DNA from: Methylobacterium aquaticum
GTDB lineage: Bacteria > Pseudomonadota > Alphaproteobacteria > Rhizobiales > Beijerinckiaceae
Assembly: GCF_016804325.1 (NCBI RefSeq)
Contig: NZ_CP043627.1
Location: 2,369,001 to 2,433,000 of the forward strand
Length of the DNA stretch: 64,000 bases
Direction of reading: 5' to 3'
Position numbers and translations under genes: made by a program. The notes below the pieces were generated by a model. It was not told the DNA's origin. It saw only the letters and a program-made list of their open reading frames with translations, and made no database searches. Positions within the stretch are counted from its first letter, which is position 1; each line of letters begins with the position of its first letter. This document shows, piece after piece, positions 57,834-64,000 of the stretch.

Positions 57834-58919
57834 ATGACGGCCTGGATCGACGGACGGGCAGTGGCGCGGGACGAGGCGGTCGCCGCCGCCGCCACGCTGC
57901 TGGCGGGGGCGCGAAGCCCGGTCTTCGCCGGCCTCTGCGCCGAGGCGGCCTCGGTGCAGGCGGCCTTCGACCTCGCACGCGCGATCGGCGCCTCGCTCGA
58001 TCCCGCCTCGGGCCCCTCCCTCTACGCCGATCTTGGGGCGCTGGCCTCCGGCGGCGCCATGACCACCACGCCTGCCGAGACGCGGGGGCGTGCCGACATG
58101 GTGCTGGCACTTGGCGCCGCGCCCTGGGCCACCGACCTGTTGGGCGAGGTCACGGCAGACAGGCCCGTCCGCGGACGGGCATCGGGGAAGCCCCGCGCGC
58201 TCCTCGCCCTCGGGGCGCCGGGGGACGGCGCGGTGCAGCACGTCGCCTATCCGGCGGGAGAGGCGGGGCTCGCGGCGGCGATCGGCCTGCTGCGCGGCCT
58301 CGTCGCCGGCCGGATCGCCGGTCCCCATCCGCTCGCCGACCTCGCGACGCGCCTGCGCGAGGCGCTCTACGGCGTCATCCTCTACGACCCGGCCGAGATC
58401 GGGGCGCTGGGGGCCGAGATGCTGAACGGCCTCGTCAAGGACCTCAACGAAACCACCCGCTGCTTCGCGCTGCCCCTCGGCGATCCCCACCAGGGCCGGG
58501 CCGTGGCGCAGATCGCCGCCTGGAGCACCGGCCAGGGACCGCGGGTCGGCTTCGGCCGCGGATACCCGGAACACGATCCCTGGCGCTTCGACGCGGGCCG
58601 CCAGGCGGAGGCGGGGGAGGCCGATGCCGCGCTGTGGCTCGCCGCGCTGCCGGCTCCGCTCCCCTCCTGGACCCGCATCGTGCCGACCGTGGCGCTCCTC
58701 GGCGCGCCGAAGGGCGACGAGGCGCAGGTGGTGATCGGCGTCGGCGTGCCGGGGGAGGCCTTCGGCGCCGCTCTCTGGCATCCGCGCCGGGCGGCGATCG
58801 CCTGGCACGAGGCCGGCGCGCCGCAGCCCGAACCCGTTGCCGCCGCGGCGATCCTCGCCGACCTCCAGGCCCGGCTCTCTTCCACGACCACGAATTCGGA
58901 GCGCTCCGCCTCATGCTGA
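57834..58919 (+). CDS. fhcB: Formyltransferase/hydrolase complex subunit B
   Basis: Encodes 361 aa. It is related to FwdB/FmdB of archaeal formylmethanofuran dehydrogenase but lacks the N-terminal [4Fe-4S] Cys motif and the Mo/W-ligating Cys, as in other bacterial Fhc complexes. Shared blocks are PVFAGLCAEAASVQAAFDLA, ASGPSLYADLGALASGGAMT and LNETTRCFALPLGDPHQGRA. It is a structural, non-redox part of the complex that converts formyl-H4MPT to formate. The stop overlaps the fhcA start (ATGCTGA). A longer in-frame upstream ORF was rejected. Confidence 0.93.
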   Translation: MTAWIDGRAVARDEAVAAAATLLAGARSPVFAGLCAEAASVQAAFDLARAIGASLDPASGPSLYADLGALASGGAMTTTPAETRGRADMVLALGAAPWATDLLGEVTADRPVRGRASGKPRALLALGAPGDGAVQHVAYPAGEAGLAAAIGLLRGLVAGRIAGPHPLADLATRLREALYGVILYDPAEIGALGAEMLNGLVKDLNETTRCFALPLGDPHQGRAVAQIAAWSTGQGPRVGFGRGYPEHDPWRFDAGRQAEAGEADAALWLAALPAPLPSWTRIVPTVALLGAPKGDEAQVVIGVGVPGEAFGAALWHPRRAAIAWHEAGAPQPEPVAAAAILADLQARLSSTTTNSERSASC

Positions 58920-60541
58920 CCCGCATCGCCGGCGGCCGGGTGGTCGATCCGACCGCCGGGCGCGACGCCATCGGTGACGTCTGGATCGAGGACGGCCGCG
59001 TCGTCGCCCCCTCGGATCGCGCGCCCGACCGCACCATCGACGCCGCCGGCTGCATCGTCATGGCGGGCGGCGTCGAGGTCCATTCGCACATCGCCGGCGG
59101 CAACGTGGTGCTGGCGCGCCTGCTGCTGCCGGAACTTGGGCTGTCGGAGCCCGACGCGCCGAACCCGCACGGGTCGGGCCGCGACGTCGGCCTGCTCTAT
59201 GCCCGGATGGGCTACACCACCGCGGTCGAGCCGGCGATGCCGCCGGTCAACGCGCTGGCGACCCAGCTCGAACTCGCCGAGATCCCGCTCCTCGACAGGG
59301 GCGGGCTGTGCGTGATGGGCAACGACGACCAGCTGCTGCAGCTGCTGCGCGACCGCGAGAGCGCGGATGCGGTGCGCGATCTCGTGGCCTTGAACGTCGC
59401 GACCTCGCGGGCGCTCGGCGTCAAGGTGATCAATGCCGGCGGCGCCGACGCATTCAAGGATGGAGCGGTCCGCTTCTCCCTCGACGACGAGGTGCCGGCC
59501 TACGGGCTCACCTCGCGCACCATCCTCAACGGGCTCCTCGACGCGGTCGAAGCCCTGAAGGTGCCGCACCCGCTCCACGTCCATTGCAGCAATCTCGGCC
59601 TGCCGGGGGCCGATGACAGCCTGATCGAGACGCTGGAGGCGGCGGAAGGCCGGCGCATCCACTTCGCCCACGCGCAGTTCTACGCCTACGCGGCGATCGA
59701 CAAGGACAACCCGCTGACCGGCGGGTTCCAGTCGGCCGCGCCGCGGATCGCCGAAGCGCTGGCCCGCCATCCCAACGCCACCCTCGATATCGGCCAAGTG
59801 GTGTTCGGCCAGACCGCGACGATCTCGCTGGACATCCTGCGCCAGTTCTCCGGCCGCAAGGCGGCGAGCCCGAAGAAGTGGATCGTCAATGCCGGCGACG
59901 CCGAGGGCGGCGGCATCGTGCCGTTCCGCTACCGCGACCGCGGCCCGACCTCGTCGCTGCAATTCGCCATCGGGCTCGAGATGATGCTGCTCTCGCCCGA
60001 CCCGGAGCGCACCATCCTGACCACCGACCACCCGAATGGCGGGCCCTTCACCGCCTATCCGCGCATCCTCCACCTCCTGATGGACAAGGAGGCGCGGGAC
60101 CGCGAGGTCGCCGTCCATCCGAAGGTCGCGGCCGAGCGCTCGGGCCTCGCGGCGATCGAGCGCGAATACACCCTCTCGGACGTGGCGCAGCTCACCCGCT
60201 CCGGGCCGGCGAAGCTCTTGGGCCTCACCGATCGCGGCCACCTGCGCCCCGGGGCGCGGGCCGACATCGCGGTCTACCGCGACCAGCCCGACCGGACCGC
60301 GATGTTCGCCCGCGCCCACCGGGTGCTGAAGGACGGCGCGGTGATCGTCGAGGACGGCGAGGTCGTGTCCTGGACGCGCGGCCACACGCTCAGCCTGTCC
60401 ATCGAGGCCGATTCCGGCATGGCGCGGCGGACCGATTCGTATCTCCAGGGCCGCTTCGGCGCCGGTCTGTCCACCTTCACGGTACCGGACGCGGCCTTCC
60501 CCGATCACGAGGTGTTCGAGGCGGTGTCATGCCGGACCTGA
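58913..60541 (+). CDS. fhcA: Formyltransferase/hydrolase complex subunit A
   Basis: Encodes 542 aa of the amidohydrolase fold. The metal-binding HxH is in GGVEVHSHIAGGN, the Lys is in LGVKVINAGGADAFKDG, further His are in HPLHVHCSNLGL and RIHFAHAQFYAY, and the catalytic Asp is in ILTTDHPNGGPF. It hydrolyses formyl-methanofuran to formate. Work on M. extorquens shows methylofuran bound as a prosthetic group shuttling formyl groups to FhcD. It overlaps fhcD by 13 bases. Confidence 0.95.
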   Translation: MLTRIAGGRVVDPTAGRDAIGDVWIEDGRVVAPSDRAPDRTIDAAGCIVMAGGVEVHSHIAGGNVVLARLLLPELGLSEPDAPNPHGSGRDVGLLYARMGYTTAVEPAMPPVNALATQLELAEIPLLDRGGLCVMGNDDQLLQLLRDRESADAVRDLVALNVATSRALGVKVINAGGADAFKDGAVRFSLDDEVPAYGLTSRTILNGLLDAVEALKVPHPLHVHCSNLGLPGADDSLIETLEAAEGRRIHFAHAQFYAYAAIDKDNPLTGGFQSAAPRIAEALARHPNATLDIGQVVFGQTATISLDILRQFSGRKAASPKKWIVNAGDAEGGGIVPFRYRDRGPTSSLQFAIGLEMMLLSPDPERTILTTDHPNGGPFTAYPRILHLLMDKEARDREVAVHPKVAAERSGLAAIEREYTLSDVAQLTRSGPAKLLGLTDRGHLRPGARADIAVYRDQPDRTAMFARAHRVLKDGAVIVEDGEVVSWTRGHTLSLSIEADSGMARRTDSYLQGRFGAGLSTFTVPDAAFPDHEVFEAVSCRT

Positions 60542-61461
60542 TTCTGAACGGCATCCGGGTCGAGGACACCTTCGCGGAGGCCTTCGACATGGCGGCCACC
60601 GCCCTGGTGTTGACCGCAGAGACGCCCGAATGGGCGATGATCGCCGCCACCACCATGACGGGCTTTGCCACCTCGGTGATCGGCTGCGGCGCCGAGGCCG
60701 GCATCGACGCCGTGCTCTCGCCCGACGAGACCCCGGACGGGCGCCCCGGCGTGCGGGTGCTGCTGCTCGGCTTCGATGCCGGCGGCCTCAAGGACCAGCT
60801 CCTGCGCCGGGTCGGGCAATGCGTGCTGACCTCGCCGGGCAGCGCGGTCTTCGCCGGGATCGCCTGGGACGACCCCAATGTCGGCAAGGCGCTCAAGCTC
60901 GGCGGCGCAATCCGCTATTTCGGCGACGGCTTTTCCACCGCCAAGCGCGTCGACGGCCGGCGCTACTGGCGCACGCCGGTGATGGACGGCGAGTTCCTGT
61001 GCGAGCACTCGGTGCCGACGATCAACGGGGCGGTCGGCGGCGGCAACCTGCTGTTCCTCGGCCGGCGCTTCGCCGACACCCTGCGGGTGGCCGAGATCGC
61101 GGTCGCGGCGGCGCGCACGGTCCCCGACGTGATCCTGCCCTTCCCGGGCGGCGTGGTGCGCTCCGGCTCCAAGGTCGGCGCGCGCACCAAGGGCATGATG
61201 GCCTCGACCAACGACGCCTATTGCCCGACCCTCAAGGGCCGGGCCGGCTCGGCCCTGCCGCCGGAGGTCGACGTGGTGCTGGAGATCGTCATCGACGGGC
61301 TGTCCTCGGCCAGCGTCTCGGACGCGATGCGGGCCGCCCTCCACGCCTCGACCAGGGCGGGGGCCGATCTCGGCCTCGTCGCCGTGACGGCGGGCAATTA
61401 CGGCGGCAATCTCGGGCGCCACCATTTCCACCTCCGGGACCTGCTCGGAGAGGCCGCATGA
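60529..61461 (+). CDS. fhcD: Formyltransferase/hydrolase complex subunit D
   Basis: Encodes 310 aa. It is homologous to archaeal Ftr, which transfers the formyl group between H4MPT and methanofuran. Family blocks include DLILNGIRVEDTFAEAFDMA, GFATSVIGCGAEAGIDAVLS, GQCVLTSPGSAVFAGIAWDD and VDVVLEIVIDGLSSASVSDA. The C terminus NYGGNLGRHHFHLRDLL is conserved. The order B-A-D-C matches the M. extorquens operon. Confidence 0.96.
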   Translation: MPDLILNGIRVEDTFAEAFDMAATALVLTAETPEWAMIAATTMTGFATSVIGCGAEAGIDAVLSPDETPDGRPGVRVLLLGFDAGGLKDQLLRRVGQCVLTSPGSAVFAGIAWDDPNVGKALKLGGAIRYFGDGFSTAKRVDGRRYWRTPVMDGEFLCEHSVPTINGAVGGGNLLFLGRRFADTLRVAEIAVAAARTVPDVILPFPGGVVRSGSKVGARTKGMMASTNDAYCPTLKGRAGSALPPEVDVVLEIVIDGLSSASVSDAMRAALHASTRAGADLGLVAVTAGNYGGNLGRHHFHLRDLLGEAA

Positions 61462-62255
61462 CCACCCTGACCCTCCGCGAGGCGCCGCCGGAGCGCCTCG
61501 ACCTCGCCGGCCTCACCCCCGCCGCCCTCGCGGGCCTGTCGGAGGTGGACGCCGCCCGCCTGCCGGTCGGCACCAGCCGCCGCGGTCTCACCCTCGGCGA
61601 TTGCTTCACGATTCACCTCGACGGCGCGGACGAGTTGCGGATCGTCGGCGCCACCGACCGGCTCGACCGGGTCGGCGCGGGCCTCGCCGCCGGGCGGATC
61701 GTGGTCGAGGGCGATGTCGGCCAGCGCCTCGGTGCCGGCATGACCGGCGGCACCCTCACCGTCAGCGGCTCGGCCGGCCCGTTCGCCGGGACGGCGGCCA
61801 AGGGCGGCACGATCCGCATTGCCGGCAATGCCGGCGAGAGCGCCGGCGGCGCGCTCCACGGCGCGGAGGCCGGCCTCGACGGCGCGACGCTGATCATCGG
61901 CGGCACCGCCGGCGACCGCCTCGGCGACCGGATGCGGGCCGGGCTGATCCTGGCGAAGACGGCCGGCGCCCATGCCGGCTCCCGGATGATCGCCGGCACG
62001 ATCGTGGCCGAGGCGATCGGCGACCATCCCGGCTACGGCATGCGCCGCGGCACCCTGGTCGCCGCCCGTCACGGCGCCCTGCTGCCGACCTTCGTCGAGA
62101 CCGGGCGGCAGGACCTCGTGGTGCTGAAGCTGCTGGCGACCTCGCTCAAGAGCCTGGCCCCGGAGGCGGCGTCGCTCCTGCGGGCGCCGATGCGCCGCTA
62201 TGGCGGCGACCTCGCGACCCTGGGCAAGGGCGAGCTGTTCACGCCGGTGGGGTGA
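61458..62255 (+). CDS. fhcC: Formyltransferase/hydrolase complex subunit C
   Basis: Encodes 265 aa. It has the FwdC/GltB-type right-handed beta helix with Gly-rich turns: VEGDVGQRLGAGMTGGTLTV, GGTIRIAGNAGESAGGALHG and GLDGATLIIGGTAGDRLGDR. The C terminus LLRAPMRRYGGDLATLGKGE is conserved. It is the scaffold subunit that pairs with FhcA and FhcD. Start ATG 61458 overlaps the fhcD stop. Confidence 0.95.
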   Translation: MTTLTLREAPPERLDLAGLTPAALAGLSEVDAARLPVGTSRRGLTLGDCFTIHLDGADELRIVGATDRLDRVGAGLAAGRIVVEGDVGQRLGAGMTGGTLTVSGSAGPFAGTAAKGGTIRIAGNAGESAGGALHGAEAGLDGATLIIGGTAGDRLGDRMRAGLILAKTAGAHAGSRMIAGTIVAEAIGDHPGYGMRRGTLVAARHGALLPTFVETGRQDLVVLKLLATSLKSLAPEAASLLRAPMRRYGGDLATLGKGELFTPVG

Positions 62256-62307
62256 GCAGACGCGGGAGGCGACTGGTGCTCCCGTCTACGGTCCTGCCAC
62301 CCTCAAT

Positions 62308-62446
62308 GTCATCCTGGGGCCGCGAAGCGGAACCCGGGATCCATAACCGCTGACGTTTCAGGATGAAGCGGTGCGCGATCCGCTTCATCCTTCACCGTCA
62401 GCGGTTATGGATCCCGGGTTCTCGCCTTCGGCGAGCCCCGGGATGA
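62308..62446. repeat. 140-bp palindromic repeat, copy 2
   Basis: A relative of the element at 28013-28152: it starts GTCATCCTGGGGCCGCGAAG, contains GGGATCCATAACCGCTGACG and the inverted CCGTCAGCGGTTATGGATCC, and ends GCCCCGGGATGAC. It lies between convergent fhcC and the gene at 62501, where it may end transcription. Confidence 0.85.
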
Positions 62447-62500
62447 CATCGAGGGTTTGATTGAGCGCTGTGAAAAACTTTCCCCGCAGCGAACGGACGC

Positions 62501-63117
62501 TCACAACCGCGCCTGAATCTTCTTCGCGATCGCCCCCAGCCTCTGCTCCAGCAGGGTCGGCACCTCGCAGACATAGGTCAGCGACTGGCTGCGCTCCTGG
62601 AAGATGCGCTTGTCCCAGGCGAAGCGGGTCTCCAGCTCGGTCAGCTCCTTGGTGTCGGGCACGTCCGGCGCGGTCTTGACCTCGCTGATCTTCCCGGCCT
62701 CGTCGCGGATGCGCTCGGCCATCACCCGCTGGCCGCGGGCGTAGCGGCCGATCCCGGCCACCACCTTGTCGCGCTCGCCGTTCAGCACCTCGAACACCCC
62801 GGCGAAGACGCGCGTCAGGCGAGCCTCCTTGTCGGCCTTGTCGAGCTTGGCCGCGAAACCGTCGAGAAGGCCGTCGACCTCCTCCAGCGGCAGCCGGCGC
62901 GATGCGATCTTCTGCGCGAGCAGGGCGGCATCGGTGTCGTTGCCCCACTCGGCCAAAGCCTGGGTCGGGTCGGGCCCGGTCCAGACCGCGCCGGGCCCAG
63001 TGTCGAGACCTTGCGCTGGGCGCAGGGCCAGTCGGGATCGGCCTTGGGCTGCGCGAGGGCCGGGGCGGCCCCAAGGATCAGGAGCGTCGCGAGGAGGGGA
63101 CGGAGCATCGTGGACAT
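62501..63117 (-). pseudogene. Periplasmic protein of unknown function, frameshifted
   Basis: The signal peptide MSTMLRPLLATLLILGAAPA (cleavage LAQP) is followed by DPDWPCAQRKVSTLGP. The frame then breaks near 62991-62997, where one base seems lost from GGGCCCGGCGCG. The rest, AVWTGPDPTQALAEWGNDTD to EVPTLLEQRLGAIAKKIQAR, is continuous. Repaired it is about 205 aa, largely helical, with two Cys. No family is assigned. It lies downstream of a PedC-type permease in the same direction, so a link to alcohol or PQQ metabolism is possible. Confidence 0.7.
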
Positions 63118-63135
63118 CTCTCGAGTGAGGGGCGG

Positions 63136-63993
63136 TCAGCCCGCATCCCCGGCCGGGCCGCCGCGCCGGGCGAGGAGCCCGCGGCCGGGATCGTAGGCGG
63201 CGACCGCCATGACGAAGAAGGCGATCCCGGTTCCAACCACGACCGCGCAGGAGACCGGGTTGAAGGCGCCGTAGAGCGCGAAGCGCACCAGCTCGACGGC
63301 ATGAGTGAACGGATTGATCTGGCAGATCCAGTACAGCGTCGCGCTCGATTCGTTGATCCGCCACAGCGGGTAGAGCGCCGAGGAGGCGAAGAACATCGGG
63401 AAGATCACGAAGTTCATCACGCTCGCGAAGTTCTCGAGCTGGCGCACCAGCGACGACAGGAACAGCCCGATGGCGCCGAGCATCAGCCCTGCGGCGAGGA
63501 AGGCCGGCAGGGCGCAGAGGTAGCCGATCCACGGGATGTCGGTCTCGAAGAAGCTCGCCACCGCCAGGAACACGTAGGCCTGGATCAGCGAGACGATCAC
63601 CCCGGCGATGAGCTTGGCCAGGAGAAGGCTCCAGCGCGGATAGGGGCTGGTGAGCAGCACCCGCATCGAGCCGACCTCGCGGTCGTAGACCATCGACAGC
63701 GAGGATTGCATGCCGTTGAACAGCTGGATCATCACCGCCAGCCCCGGCACGACGTAGACCTCGTAGAGGACATACGTCTCGTAGGGCGGCGTGATCGACA
63801 GGCCCAGCGTGTTGCGGAATCCGGCGGCGAAGATGAACAGCCAGACCAGTGGCCGCACCAGCGCCGAGAAGAACCGCTCCTTCTGGTTGAAGAAGCGCAG
63901 CAGCTCCCGGCGGACGATGCCGGCGAGCGCGATGAGATAGCCGCCGGCATCGAGCCGGCCGCGCACGGGGGTGAGGCTCGTCCCGGCGCTCAT
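63136..63993 (-). CDS. ABC-2 type transporter permease, PedC-like
   Basis: Encodes 285 aa with six membrane segments (from SALVRPLVWLFIFAAGFRNT to the last near AVVVGTGIAFFVMAVAAYDP). The NodJ/PedC-type signature is YVVPGLAVMIQLFNGMQSSL, SMVYDREVGSMRVLLTSPYP and INPFTHAVELVRFALYG. PedC-type permeases (TIGR03861 type) occur with PQQ-dependent alcohol dehydrogenase genes. Only seven bases precede the start codon in this window. The ATGA start suggests overlap with an upstream ATP-binding gene outside the window. Confidence 0.88.
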   Translation of the reverse strand: MSAGTSLTPVRGRLDAGGYLIALAGIVRRELLRFFNQKERFFSALVRPLVWLFIFAAGFRNTLGLSITPPYETYVLYEVYVVPGLAVMIQLFNGMQSSLSMVYDREVGSMRVLLTSPYPRWSLLLAKLIAGVIVSLIQAYVFLAVASFFETDIPWIGYLCALPAFLAAGLMLGAIGLFLSSLVRQLENFASVMNFVIFPMFFASSALYPLWRINESSATLYWICQINPFTHAVELVRFALYGAFNPVSCAVVVGTGIAFFVMAVAAYDPGRGLLARRGGPAGDAG

Positions 63994-64000
63994 GCGACCT

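Noticed and set aside
57725..58912. Long in-frame extension of fhcA through fhcB
   Set aside because: It translates fhcB in the wrong frame. The FhcA family start is at 58913, overlapping the fhcB stop.
1..64000. CRISPR arrays, tRNA or rRNA genes, insertion sequences
   Set aside because: No regularly spaced repeats, no cloverleaf-like sequence, no rRNA signatures and no transposase were found. The palindromes present lack transposase genes.

Overview
The window is high-GC DNA from a methylotrophic alphaproteobacterium, most likely Methylobacterium or Methylorubrum. The main reason is the tetrahydromethanopterin (H4MPT) formaldehyde-oxidation block at 51.2-62.3 kb: fhcBADC, mtdB, beta-RFAP synthase and linked genes of methanopterin-type pathways. 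An alphaproteobacterial porin, Rhizobiales-like intergenic palindromes and a PedC-type ABC permease agree with this. I saw no rRNA, tRNA, CRISPR array, prophage or insertion sequence.

Layout. 0-9 kb: end of a secreted protein gene, a porin with an AT-rich leader, small secreted proteins, a YfcG-like glutathione transferase, ndk and a lone molybdopterin oxidoreductase. 9.3-12 kb: an Lrp-type regulator divergent from arginase and ornithine cyclodeaminase, giving arginine to proline. 12.3-20.3 kb: a peptide-export island with five tandem genes for 44-46 aa peptides (Gly-Gly leader, Cys/Pro-rich core), an LpxL-like acyltransferase, an HlyD adaptor, a C39-peptidase ABC exporter, an SGNH hydrolase and a TolC-like channel. 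20.7-27.2 kb: a regulator with two winged helices, divergent from a sugar-acid oxidoreductase, a polar amino-acid-type ABC transporter and an L-galactonate-dehydrogenase-like enzyme. 27.4-32.7 kb: housekeeping genes including an MltB-type transglycosylase, galE and galU.

32.8-48.3 kb: a type II secretion system in several transcription units (gspE-F; gspL-M-C; gspD; gspG; membrane protein-gspO-H-I-J-K). Between gspC and gspD lie a GNAT gene and a Hint-domain protein behind a strikingly AT-rich leader. 48.4-50.3 kb: small genes, including a tandemly duplicated cassette. Each cassette has a promoter, a 28-codon ORF, a structured RNA element and a terminator.

50.2-57.6 kb (minus strand): a tightly overlapping operon running beta-RFAP synthase, mtdB, ATP-grasp, amino-acid kinase-like, DUF6513, DUF447, MxaD-like and a beta-propeller. 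It is divergent from fhcBADC (57.8-62.3 kb). The right edge holds a PedC-type ABC-2 permease and a periplasmic protein gene.

Six genes carry a total of seven apparent single-base deletions: one precursor peptide gene, gspJ, DUF6513 (two), the kinase-like gene, beta-RFAP synthase and the gene at 62.5 kb. They fall in G/C-rich runs, several of them inside genes needed for C1 metabolism. I think sequence error is more likely than true decay, but the window alone cannot decide.

The most interesting systems are the multi-copy Gly-Gly-leader Cys/Pro peptide export island and the duplicated small-ORF/structured-RNA cassette.
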